Assembly: GCA_905221605.1 (NCBI GenBank)
Contig: CAJNDS010002570.1
Location: 1 to 64,000 of the forward strand
Length of the DNA: 64,000 bases
Direction of reading: 5' to 3'
Source: Symbiodinium natans
Taxonomy: Eukaryota; Sar; Dinophyceae; Suessiales; Symbiodiniaceae
The notes under the pieces are model-generated. The model was given only the letters and a program-made list of their open reading frames with translations. It made no database searches and was not told the DNA's origin. A program made the translations under genes and the position numbers. Shown piece by piece: positions 45,898 through 56,035 of this stretch; position 1 is the stretch's first letter; the number at the start of each line of letters is the position of its first letter.

Positions 45898-48800
45898 ATG
45901 AATGGCCATGGCAATGGGAGAGGGTCGGAGGTCCCAGAAGTGGCGGAGGCCTGGCGGGCCCGGGTCCACCGCGGGCGGAATTTCGGGGCCCCAGTGTTGT
46001 GGTTTTTGGGGCTCGTTGCTTTGGTCCCGGTGCTTACAAAGATGCTGCGTGCCGGTGTGAACCCGGCCCGGAGCTTCCAGTGCTGCTACTGTGCCTTCAT
46101 TGCGGTGAGCCTCGGCTGGAACCATTTGGAGGGCCACCGAAGCTTCTACCGCTGGTTTTATTCCTCCCAGATCCAGCCAAGCCAACGCCGGGGTTTGGGG
46201 CACGCAGGTGAGCGGATCTATGGTTTTCTGCCGGCCCCTTGGCTGAGCCCAAGTCAGCACGACATGGCCTGTGCGCTGCTTTGCCTTAGTTTATTGGCCT
46301 CCTGCGCAAGTCTGGCTCCTCGTGGCTGCCTTGGCGTCGCCTTCGTAAGCTGGTTCCTGTACTACTCGCAGATCTTCTGTGCAACAAAAGCTGGTGGACA
46401 TGGGAGCACCTTGATCCCGGGCACTCTTTTGATGCTGGTCCTCTCCCCGAGCATCGACGACATCGATGCCGGTGCTCGTTGGGACGAAGCTGATGGGTGG
46501 GCGCTGGAATTCATAAAGCTACAAGTGGCGGCCACATACTGTGGATCGGGCCTCTGCAAACTTGCAGGTTCTGTGTACTTCAGACAGTTCTGGGGAAATG
46601 GAACAACACTGCAGGCATACACCTTCGATGCCATGTGGTCGCGGCCGGGGGGGGAATTCACGTGGCTCCTTCAGGCCATTGCAGTGCAGTCCCCGCGGGC
46701 ATTGGCCATCCAGTTGCAGCGATTGCGATTGCACAGACATCGCGTGTGGCGCCATGTGTTCGAAGCCGTACTTTTTTTTGGGTTCATGCAGTGTGTGTTT
46801 TGTTGAGCTGAGGTCTTGGCAGGTACGCTGTCGCTGCTGTTTGAGGTCTGCTTCCCGGCCGCTTTGACTTCGCAGACTGCTGGAGTCGCCTTTGCATGTG
46901 CCGCCCTCGCCTTCCACTCTGGCAGGGCCAGGGTAACCGTTCAGTATGCATGCTTAAGTTGGCCCACTGCATGGGTGCCCTGAGAGGTGTCTACTTCTTG
47001 CAGGGTTTCGACTTCCTGTCTCAGTGGTGTCCCGTCATTCTACTGTTTATCCTGCCGGGTGCCTCTTTGCAAAGGACTTGGGCATCCCTGCAACAAGGGG
47101 CCGAGGGCATTGGCAGTCTGGACCTGGGAATTAGCCTGGGATTCTTGCCGCCAGGATCATTATGAGAAAGAGTGTGTATTTTCAAGTGCTCAAGCAAGAA
47201 CGTGAACGCTTGGTTATTTAAGGGGCTGCGCCCATGGGCGGGCAGCGCACGCAGAAGCCCGGGGCGAGCAGTTTCTAAGCATGTTGAGGCCCCTAAACTC
47301 CATTAAAATCTCTAAGCGTTAAGTTTCTAAGCATCTTCAGGCCCCTAAACTCCCTTCAAATCTCTAAGCGTTTGAGGCTCCTAGACTCCCTTAACGTTTC
47401 TAAGCACTTTATAAGGCCCCTAAACTCCCTTTTTCCTAGCCCCGGGCTTAGACACGTCGCTTATGCCCGCCCTTTGGGGGGCATCATGCTCCTGATGCGC
47501 CCGTCCGGGAGCCGCTGATGCTCCTGATGCGCGCCTGGGGGTCCCGGGCTGGACCCGCTGATGCTCATGATGCGCGCCCTCTGGGGGCCTCCGTGGCGAC
47601 GCAAAAAACCACGAAAAAAAAACCGTTCACCGGCGGCACGCAGGGGTTCCCGGGACGACCCGGGCTAAAAGGTCCGCATTTGCTCGGTCCTTTGGGGACC
47701 TCGCGCTGCCCGATTTAATGGCTACCGCCAGTGCCGCCGACCCCTCAACCTGATGCTCCGCGCAAACCGGACAAGAACAAGGATGGCAGGCCATCTTTCG
47801 ACGAATTCGCAGAGGCAGGAGGAGCGTGAGCGGTCTACGGTTTAGGGTTTAGGGTTTCGGGTTTAGGGCCTAGGGTTTAGGGCTCGGGTGGGAAGGAAGG
47901 AGCAAGCGGGAAGGGCGGAGCGGGCGGGAAGAGCGGAGAGGGCGGGCGTGCACTGGGGCCCTTTAAAGTCATCTGATCGGGTCTAGAGGCATAAGGCCAG
48001 GGAACCAGTGCGGCCAGGGATGTCTAGGCCATGGGGAGGCGGAGCGGGCGGGAAGGGCGGAGCAAGCGGGCAGGCGGAGCGGGCAGGCAAGCCATCCGAA
48101 CAGGCCTAGAGGCATAGGCCAGGGGACCAGGCATGAAAGTGCGGCCAGGGATATCTAGGCCATGGGGAGGCGGAGCAAGCGGCAAGGGCGGAGCAAGCGG
48201 GAAGAGCGGAGAGGGCGGGCGTGCACTGGGGCCCTTTAGAGTCATCTGATCGGGTCTATAGGCATAAGGCCAGGGGACCAGGCATGAAAGTGCGGCCAGG
48301 GATGTCTAGGCCATGGGGAGGCAAAGCGGGCGGGAAGGGCGGAGCAAGCGGGCAAACGGAGCGGGCAGGCATGCACTGGGGCCCTTTAAAGTCATCTGAA
48401 CGGGTCTAGAGGCATAGGGGACCAAGCATGAAAGTGCGGCCAGGGATGTCTAGGCCATGGGGAGGCGGAGCGGGCGGCAAGGGCGGAGCAAGCGGGAAGA
48501 GCGGAGAGGGCGGGCATGCACTGGGGGCCCTTTAAAGTCATCTGATCGGGTCTAGAAACATAAGGCCGGGGGACCAGGCATGAAAGTGCGGCCAGGGATG
48601 TCTAGGCCATGATAAGAGCGGGTGGGAAGGACGGAGCAAGCGGGAAGGGCGGAGCGGGCGGGAAGAGCGGAGAGGGCGGGCGTGCACTGGGGCCCTTTAA
48701 AGTCACCTGATCGGGTCTAGAGGCATAAGGCCACTGAACCAGTGCGGCCAGGGATGTCTAGGCCATGGGGAAGCGCAGCGGGCGGGAAGGGCGGAGCAAG

Positions 48801-51635
48801 CGCGCAGGCGGAGCGGGCAGGCAAGCCATCCGAACAGGCCTAGAGGCATAGGCCAGGGAACCAGGCATGAAAGTGCGGCCAGGGATATCTAGGCGGGCAT
48901 GCACTGGGGCCCGGTCGAGCTTTGGATGAGGCGGAGTAGGTGGTAGGGGCAATGGGTCTTCACTGACGCATGAAAGTGCGGCCAGGGATGTCTAGGCCAT
49001 GGGGAGGCAAAGCGGGCGGGAAGGGCGGAGCAAGCGGGCAAACGGAGCGGGCAGGCATGCACTGGGGCCCTTTAAAGTCATCTGAACGGGTCTAGAGGCA
49101 GAGGGGACCAAGCATGAAAGTGCGGCCAGGGATGTCTAGGCCATGGGGAGGCGGAGCGGGCGGCAAGGGCGGAGCAAGCGGGAAGAGCGGAGAGGGCGGG
49201 CATGCACTGGGGGCCCTTTAAAGTCATCTGATCGGGTCTAGAAACATAAGGCCAGGGGACCAGGCATGAAAGTGCGGCCAGGGATGTCTAGGCCATGATA
49301 AGAGCGGGTGGGAAGGACGGAGCAAGCGGGAAGGGCGGAGCGGGGGCATGGGGTCAGGGGGCTAGAGCGATGGGACCATGGGGCCATGGGGCCCATTTAT
49401 GGGACCATGGCGCCATGGGGCCATGAGCCATGGCGGGCGGAGCGGGCGGCCAGCGCATGCCCGCTTGCCTGCCCGCTCCGCCTGCCCGCTTGCTCCGCCC
49501 TTCCCGCCCGTTCCGCCTCCCCATGGCCTAGACATCCCTGGCCGCACTGGTTCCCTGGATCGGATCTCGAGAGGCATGAGGCCAGGGAACCAGTGCGGCC
49601 AGGGATGTCTCGGCCATGGGGAGGCGGAGGGGGCAAATGGGCGGGAAGGGTGGAGGGGGCGGCATGCACTGGGGCCCTTTATGGGACCATGCGGCCATGG
49701 GGCCATGAGGCAATGCACTGGGGCCCTTTAAAGTCAGCTTATCAAGAGAGGGCATGGGACCAGGGAGCGGGAGCATGGAGCCATGGGACCATAGGGGGCC
49801 ATGAGCCATGGCGGGCGGAACGGGCGGGAAGGGGAAGGGCCCTTTACAGTCAGCACGAAGCCAGCTCATAGAAGACAGGAGCATGGGGCCAGAGGAGTGG
49901 GCCAGGTTTCATGGAGCCATGGGACCACGGGGCTGTGGGGCCATGAGCCATGGGCGGGAAGGGCGGGAAGGGCTGAGGGGCGGGCATGCCATGGGACCAT
50001 GGGCCATAGTGGGCGGACCAAGGGGCATGGCGCCGTGGGACCATGCGGAGCCATGGACGGGAAGGGTGGAGGGGGCGGGCATGCACTGGGGCCCTTTATG
50101 GGACCATGAGGCCATGGGGCCATGAGGCATGGTGGGCGGAGCGGGCGGGAAGGGCGGGAAGGGCGGGAAGGGTGGAGGGGGCGGGCATGCACTGGGGCCC
50201 TTTAAAGTCAGCTTAGCAAGAGAGGGGCATGGGACCAGGGAGCATGGAGCCATGGGACCATAGGGGGCCATGGGGAAGGACCCTTTACAGTCAGCACGAA
50301 GCCAGCTCATAGAACAAAGGAGCATGGGGCCAGGAGTGGGCCAGGGGGCATGGAGCCATGGGACCACGGGGCTATGGGGCCATGAGCCATGGGCGGGAAG
50401 GGCGGGAGCTGAGGGGGCAGGCATGCCATGGGACCATGGGCCATGGGGCCAGTGGGCGGAGGGCCAGGGGCATGGAGCCATGGGACCATGCGGAGCCATG
50501 GTGGGCAGAGCGGGCGGGAAGGGTGGAGGGGGCGGGCATGCACTGAAGGGCGGGAAGGGCGGGAAGGGCGGGAAGGGCGGGGCACGGACTGGGGCCCTTT
50601 TAAAGTCAGCTTCAGGTGCGGGGTTACGCCGACGCCATGGGGTCTTCACTAGCGCCTCCCCCGCTCAAAGCTGGGGTCGGCGGATTATTCTTTGCTCTTA
50701 TTCTAATTCCATATATCTTTACAGGATTCAATATTTATTGTTGGACTGGAATTCACTTCTCATTGAATTATTTTCTCATATTTTATCATCTTTTGTTGTG
50801 GTTTTCATATTTGGTCTACAGATTTATTAAGAGAATTCACTAAAAATGTGAAGTCTTAATAATCATTTTCTTCTTTTTGGAGGTTTTCGAGTTTCTGAAG
50901 CTCCATTGTTTGTATGCTTCTTTTGGACATCTTTTCATCTATTATCTTGTCCAACTTTAGGAATGAAGCCTGGAGAAGCTTTCTATCTTCCAGGTCCTTG
51001 TGAATTAACTTGTGCTAACGCACTTGTATCGAATGCTGCTATATCGTGCGCTCGAGCTTATCGAGCCTGTCCCGAGAAGGTACACAGTTTGCAGCCTCTT
51101 TGTGTCCTTGACCATGGTGGACGTTTGGTACGGCGAGGTGCCGCCCTGGTCCTGCTGCCCCATGTTCCTGGTACCCCGCAACATCTTCACTCCCGAGATG
51201 CCCCGTTGGTGGTGCATGACTGGAGTGGCTGAGCAGCGGGAGGCAGGCTTCATGGACCCCCTCATCTACTCCCCAGCAAATGCCAAGCACTACCTGCCGG
51301 AGGAAGATTTGTGGAAGTTTCCCTATAAGATACTGCAGTTCGGGTCCTTGAACCAAGTTCCCAAGGACCTCCAAAAATTTGTTCGGCCAGAGTGTCTTGG
51401 GCATCCGGGCCGCGTCTTGTGCTTTGCCAACTTCCCCATCCCAAAAGACCTCGAGAAGGCACTGGACCAGATGATCTCTCTCAGCTTCTCCTTCGAGCCC
51501 AAGGATGCCTGGGATCCCCAAGCGCTCCGAAGGCTGGTGGAGCAGCAGAGGCTGTGCCGATACCTCTTCGAGAAAGTGAGCCACCGTGTGACCGTGAGCC
51601 CCATGAGCCCCGTGGGCCTCAGAAAATCTGACTAA
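45898..51635 (+). CDS. HTTM-like (vitamin-K gamma-carboxylase-like) membrane protein
   Basis: Exons: 45898 to about 46700 (first in-frame ATG, MNGHGNGRGS), 46823-46932, 47004-47058 and 51088-51635 (TAA). Exon 1 has several membrane helices, then EFIKLQVAATYCGSGLCKLA followed by FRQFWGNGTTLQ, which is the HTTM signature region. Exon 2 (TLSLLFEVCFPAALTSQTAG ... ALAFHSG) matches the FE-P...FH helix. Exon 3 (GFDFLSQWCPVILLFILP) matches the next helix. Exon 4 starts VCSLFVSLTMVDVWYGEVPP and continues as a soluble C-terminal region ending near GLRKSD. HTTM proteins are ER-type integral membrane proteins. Whether this one has carboxylase chemistry cannot be told. Exon 3 ends with one base and exon 4 supplies two, so the 4.03-kb intron is in phase. 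The exon 1 end is uncertain. Confidence 0.72.
47265..47445. repeat. CTAAACTCCCTT/TCTAAGC short repeats
   Basis: Four imperfect copies of GCCCCTAAACTCCCTT with TCTCTAAGCGTT between them. Intronic in the HTTM-like gene. Confidence 0.7.
47836..47892. repeat. Short interstitial TTTAGGG repeat
   Basis: GGTTTAGGG repeated about six times with CGGG and CCTAGGG variants. Intronic. Confidence 0.8.
47893..49345. repeat. GGCGGAGC(A/G)AGCGGG complex minisatellite
   Basis: Short GGGCGGGAAGGGCGGAGC-type units alternate with a longer module containing GGGGCCCTTTAAAGTCATCT and TGCGGCCAGGGATGTCTAGG. Blocks repeat at larger scale: about 48300-48620 is nearly the same as about 48985-49330. Intronic. Confidence 0.9.
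49346..50600. repeat. CCATGGGACCATGGGGC minisatellite
   Basis: Dense CATGGGGCCATG and GGCGGGAAGGG units with interspersed GGGGCCCTTTA modules. A segment containing CAGTCAGCACGAAGCCAGCT is duplicated (about 49845 and 50285). Intronic. Confidence 0.85.
50675..51047 (+). pseudogene. cox3: Nuclear copy of mitochondrial cox3 fragment (NUMT)
   Basis: An abruptly AT-rich block in GC-rich surroundings. It encodes the middle to late part of cytochrome c oxidase subunit 3: FFALILIPYIFTGFNIYC, then WTGIHFSLNYFLIFYHLLLW, and after frame breaks GGFRVSEAPLFVCFFWTSFH and GEAFYLPGPCELTCANALVS. The Trp/His/Phe-rich pattern and FYLPxPCELT are typical cox3. Three single-base frame disruptions occur near 50830-50890, and in-frame TAA codons are present. 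It lies inside the third HTTM intron and ends about 40 bp before that intron's splice acceptor. It cannot make a functional subunit here. The label NUMT is inferred from composition and location. Confidence 0.8.
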
Positions 51636-52109
51636 GAAAAGGTAAAGATGCCAGTTGCAAGAAAAAGGAGAGAGGATGGGGCTGGGCACAGGCAAAGCTG
51701 CGCATTTTTGGTACCGGGTCTAGCCACGAGCTTTGCTTTGCCACGGGAGTTGTCGGCAAGAAACCCACCCCGAAGCCCGAGGACGCAGCACATCACCACA
51801 CGTAATGTTGCGATGAGGTTTGTCCAATGCCTTGTTGAAGTCCGGGATGTGGGTTCCAGGCTCGATAGACGTAGCCATCGGCTCCAAGAGGGAAGTTTCA
51901 GACAGTCGCAATCGCGGAAGCCTGCTCCGTTCGATCCGAGATGCCCGCCAAGCTCACGTGCGCAGCCCACAAAGCCTTTTCTTTCACTTCTATTGCTTTG
52001 CAATAGCTGCAATAGCCTTTGCAAGCTTGTACTGCCACAGGTACCGCTCGACCTTCATCTCTGTCCAGGCCAGGAGCCCTCGACGTTCTGCGCGCGTGTG
52101 CTGCGCCCG

Positions 52110-52285
52110 TGTGGGCGTGCCCGTGTGTGCCTCGGTGTGCCTCCGTGTGCCTCCGTGTGCCTCCGTGTGCCTCCGTGTGCCTGCGTGTGCCTGTGTGTGC
52201 CTGTGTGTGCCTGTGTGTGCCTGTGTGTGCCTGTGTGTGCCTGTGTGTGCCTGTGTGTGCCTGTGTGTGCCTGTGTGTGCCGTGT
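52110..52285. repeat. 10-bp minisatellite CCTGTGTGTG
   Basis: About 14 copies, first as CCTCCGTGTG and then CCTGTGTGTG. It lies just upstream of the first modelled CCCH exon. Val/Cys-rich and Thr/His-rich frames here are artefacts. The second copy is at 55820-55998 with one extra trinucleotide change. Confidence 0.95.
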
Positions 52286-52322
52286 GCGGGCACGGCGCCC
52301 ACCCGGCCCATGGCCCCTGCAG

Positions 52323-53494
52323 GACCAGGACGTGGTGCGCGGCGCCAGCCAGCGCGCTCGCAGCCTGCCTCCTCGGAGCGAGTCTGCTGGCCATGCGCCT
52401 TGCGCGCACAGTGGAAGTCATGTAAGCATCACGGAGCCGACAGAATTCAAGAGCTGTGGTGTGGTGTCATGTGGTGTCGGTAAGGTCAGTAAAGCGGGAA
52501 AGCCTTGCACATCCTTGCGCCGAGGAACACGCAGAGTCCCGGTACGTGGAAAACCTCCTGCAAAGGCGTGCAGCGTCCTTCGGCTTGCACGAGACCGAGG
52601 ACTGCAAGATCGAGACGGTCGAGGATGCCAAGGATGCCACGGATGCCGAGGATGTGGGGGATGTTCCGGTTTCGCCTTCTGAGGAGGCTGAGGTGTTGGA
52701 GGAGGTGTTGGCCCTGAGTGAAGGCAGCTTTGGTCACCCAGAGGCGGGTGACCCCCATTGACAGTCATTAAGACAATGATTGGAAACGCTTGCGCGCGCC
52801 GCCTCGGCAGCCGGGCCGGCCAGGACAGGAAAGGAGGAAAGAGGGTTTCGCAAAAAAAGGGGAGGAAGGGCAGCGGGGTCAAAGGGTGGGGGGGGGGTGG
52901 GGGGGGTGGCCAGAAAATTTTGCATGGGGGGAAGGGTTGGGTTAGGGGGAAGGAGGCCCGATCCGGGTCTGCTTGTTCCAGACGCTTCTCGGCAGGAAGC
53001 CGAGGCGAATATGACGAAATGAGATGAAGCACGGGGCATGTTTATGCCCTGCAAGGTGTGCGGACGTCCTTGCGTTCGCTTCATGCACGGCAACTGTGAA
53101 CAGGGCGCCGCGTGCCAATACTGCCATCTAGAGCACACGAGGCCATGGAGGGGAACAGAGACCTGGCGAGCTGTTTGCGCCACACTGCGCAGTCATCGCC
53201 GTGTCATTGCCGGAACCTGGGAGTCTGGGGAAATCTGGGAACAGGGCCGCGCCCTTGTGAGGCCGAAGCTGAAGCTTGACAAGCGACAGCGTCAGTGTCT
53301 CGACAGCTTGAACGAGCAGCAGGCCCTGCGCGTGCCGGGTGTGTGGAGGTAGGGCCCCCCGACGTCTGTGGAATCCGAATTCCTTTTGCAAGGTGCTGTC
53401 CGTCCTCCTGCCCTACATCGCCACGCGTTGCCAAGATCAGGTGCGGCTCGAGTCGATGGGGTTCTTGCACATTCTGCGCACACACAGACACTGA
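52323..53494 (+). CDS. CCCH zinc-finger protein, copy 1
   Basis: Exons 52323-52421, 52485-52747, 53024-53141, 53262-53322 and 53393-53494 (TGA) join in phase. The N-terminus upstream of 52323 is not resolved. Product order: hydrophobic Ala/Leu helix (ALAACLLGASLLAMRLA), an acidic linker (EDAKDATDAEDVGDV; EEAEVLEEVLALSE), then the finger in MPCKVCGRPCVRFMHGNC continuing EQGAACQYCHLEH. It is immediately followed by a basic KLKLDKRQRQ motif and a helical tail (SVLLPYIATRCQDQVRLESM). Finger plus K-L-D-K-R-Q-R is a combination I recall from many dinoflagellate CCCH proteins, thought to act on RNA; binding here is inference. The introns at 53142 and 53323 use GC donors; the first is bounded by GAGGCC on both sides. 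Confidence 0.72.
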
Positions 53495-53581
53495 AGCATG
53501 TTGTATAAGTAATTGAATGTTTAGCAGAATGTAAATGATTCATTTTGCACCCTGGTTTTTGCTGAGGGCCTTGCTGAGCCG

Positions 53582-54010
53582 ATGGCGGAGGTTTTGGGCT
53601 TGCTCCAAAGCAGGCTCCAAGAGCTCTCGGCGCCGTTGCCAACGACGCCTGTGCCGCGCAGCAAGAGCACCTTCCTGCGAGTGATCCTGAAGAGGCGGAG
53701 AACGGCGGAGAAGTTGTGCGCATGTTGCGCATGTTGGTTGTCTGATGCAAACCTTACGACGTGACGATGTGCCCAACTCTCCCGGCTTCGGCACGCTGAT
53801 CTGATTCAGCCCGCCCAAATCTGAGAAATCCTCCCCCTGAGGCTCTCAGTGGCGCGGCTGGTCGAGCTGGTGGCACAGTCTCAGGAGCGCTTGTGATGAC
53901 TTGCATTTCCTTATGCTTCCTTCTGTGCACCTCGCTCCCCGCAGGCTGATGGCTTCTCTGTCCACCTTCAGCAAACCTTCACCCGCGCGCGAGCTGTCAT
54001 GACCCCGTAG
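53582..54010 (+). CDS. Predicted 79-residue protein, copy 1
   Basis: Exons 53582-53712, 53842-53884 and 53945-54010 (TAG) join in phase to 80 codons including stop. It begins MAEVLGLLQSRLQEL, has a basic segment (FLRVILKRRRTAEK), then LSVARLVELVAQSQ and ADGFSVHLQQTFTRARAVMT. No domain is recognised; it looks helical and basic. The ATG follows a T-rich tract and AG that could be a spliced-leader acceptor, 88 bp after the CCCH stop. The first intron is GT-AG; the second would need a GA-AG boundary. It could instead be untranslated sequence, but all pieces recur in copy 2. Confidence 0.4.
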
Positions 54011-54125
54011 GAACCATGAACTTTTACCGTAGGAAAGAACCCACCCCTCGAGCTCCCAGCGCAGTAGGCGACAGGGTGGAGAAGAGCAAAGCAGGATGCA
54101 GGAGAGCGAGAGGGGTGGACATGAG

Positions 54126-54865
54126 TTCTGCAATTGGAGGGTTCCGACGTTGTTTCCGAGCCCCTCCCATTTGTCTGCCACTTGACTGTGAAGGCCTCGC
54201 CGAACGCCAAGCATGTAGGCAATGTAGGGACAGCACTGACAAAAGCTCGACAGCATGCTCGTCTGGGCCCGCTTTTGCCTGATGGCTTGCGGCCCATGTT
54301 CCAGGCTGCCTTCACAGCTCACGGGCCAATGTTTTTTCGTGCAATGCCCCGCCTGGAATGTGCAAGGGACGGGAGCCACAGGGGAGAGCGCTAAGTGTTT
54401 TCCATGCTGGCCGGGTAACATGTTCCGGCCGCCTGCGCAGCCCTGGCCCCACCCTGCACTTGAGCTCTGCGAAACGCAGAAAGAGCAGCACACACTGTAC
54501 ACAATGTACACATGGGTCATCACTCACTCACGTGCGAACAGTTCTGTCGTATGAGCCCTTCGCGAGTGTGGTGTTGAGCGGTGCTGCGCATCTCTTCTTC
54601 AACTCTTCTTCTTATTCCCGCACAGAAACTGACATGTGCCCGGCCTCGGTCCAGGACCTGCGCAAGAGCAGTTTGGTCCAGCCCGAAATTATACAAGCCG
54701 AGTCAGTGACACTGCAAGATTGAATAGGGGCGCCCTGCTGTACAGCTTCTTCCTTTGCAGGGATGCCGCGCTGAAGGCGGAAAATTGAAAAAGCAAAAAA
54801 CTCTTCTTGGTGGAGGCTCTTGAGGCCAAGTGCTGCTACGATGGAACACCGCAAGCGAAGGTGCG
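54126..54865. repeat. Diverged continuation of the tandem duplication, copy 1
   Basis: Still alignable to about 57839-58727 (shared GGAGGGTTCCGACGTTG, GACTGTGAAGGCCTCG, CCGCTTTTGCCTG, TCGGTCCAGGACCTGC, GCCCTGCTGTACAGCTTC). It shows many substitutions and indels, in sharp contrast to the near-identical part. No intact exon is identified here. Confidence 0.75.
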
Positions 54866-54924
54866 TGCCGGCCAAGGGTAAGTCCCAGTGACTGGCAGAA
54901 GGACAGCATTCAGTCGATTGGGCT

Positions 54925-55300
54925 CTCGGAATAAGATTCTAATTTTTTCCTGTTTGAGAAATTCGTCCAAAAAGAGCTATTTTATAAGGGCTTACATTAT
55001 GAATAAGCTTTTTGTTCCCTTTTCTCCTTATAATTTACTACTTTCATGTCGTTTACTTCTTCACGAATCTTTGCTTCATTAAATTTACTGCCTTCGTTCT
55101 CGCATTTATTATTCTTTTCTTTTCAAGCGAGAACGAGGACACCAGCTTATAACAATACTACTTTTAACATACAATATCAGTATTAATTTATAGCGGCCAC
55201 CGTCACAATATTGCTAATGAAGGAATACTGGAAGATAATAAAGAGGGAGAAAAGGCCTATTTTTCTCGTTTATAATCTTCATACGCTTTCCTCCACTCCA
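54925..55300. other. AT-rich insert, possibly organellar
   Basis: About 370 bp of markedly AT-rich DNA sits between the two gene copies. It contains a stem-loop formed by TTCTCGC and GCGAGAA (about 55095-55127). The composition resembles the cox3 block, but I recognise no mitochondrial protein or rRNA motif. It could be mitochondrial intergenic DNA or an unrelated AT-rich element. Confidence 0.35.
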
Positions 55301-55819
55301 CTCATCTGCTGCATTGAAAGCTCGGCTGTGGCGCGCCTTGAAGCGAAGCCACGATGCCTTTAGCTTGGGACTGCGTGCTTTTTGCCTGTTACTGGGCACA
55401 GGCAAAGCTGCGCATTTTTGGTACCGGGTCTAGCCACGAGCTTTGCTTTGCCACGGGAGTTGTCGGCAAGAAACCCACCCCGAAGCCCGAGGACGCAGCA
55501 CATCACCACACGTAATGTTGCGATGAGGTTTGTCCAATGCCTTGTTGAAGTCCGGGATGTGGGTTCCAGGCTCGATGGACGTAGCCATCGGCTCCAAGAG
55601 GGAAGTTTCAGACAGTCGCAATCGCGGAAGCCTGCTCCGTTCGATCCGAGATGCCCGCCAAGCTCACGTGCGCAGCCCACAAAGCCTTTTCTTTCACTTC
55701 TATTGCTTTGCAATAGCTGCAATAGCCTTTGCAAGCTTGTGCTGCCACAGGTACCGCTCGACCTTCATCTCTGTCCAGGCCAGGAGCCCTCGACGTTCTG
55801 CGCGCGTGTGCTGCGCCCG

Positions 55820-55998
55820 TGTGGGCGTGCCCGTGTGTGCCTCGGTGTGCCTCCGTGTGCCTCCGTGTGCCTCCGTGTGCCTCCGTGTGCCTGCGTGTGC
55901 CTGTGTGTGCCTGTGTGTGCCTGTGTGTGCCTGTGTGTGCCTGTGTGTGCCTGTGTGTGCCTGTGTGTGCCTGTGTGTGCCTGTGTGTGCCTCCGTGT
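55820..55998. repeat. 10-bp minisatellite CCTGTGTGTG, copy 2
   Basis: Same array as 52110-52285. It ends with an extra CCTCCGTGTG unit state in place of CCGTGTG. Confidence 0.95.
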
Positions 55999-56035
55999 GC
56001 GGGCACGGCGCCCACCCGGCCCATGGCCCCTGCAG

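Larger units (their letters stand above)
51682..54125. repeat. Tandem gene duplication, copy 1 (near-identical part)
   Basis: Matches 55392-57838 with about nine substitutions and one 3-nt length change found by eye over 2.44 kb. It starts at CTGGGCACAGGCAAAGC, only 47 bp after the HTTM stop codon. It contains the CCCH and 79-residue genes. Confidence 0.92.

Noticed and set aside
47518-50650. Numerous Gly/Pro/Arg-rich frames in the GGGCGGGAAGG and CCATGG repeats
   Set aside because: Minisatellite artefacts within the HTTM intron, with no domain and repeat-determined composition.
51990-52425. Val/Cys-rich and Thr/His-rich proteins over the CCTGTGTGTG array
   Set aside because: Microsatellite-driven open frames; the real exon starts at 52323 after an acceptor.
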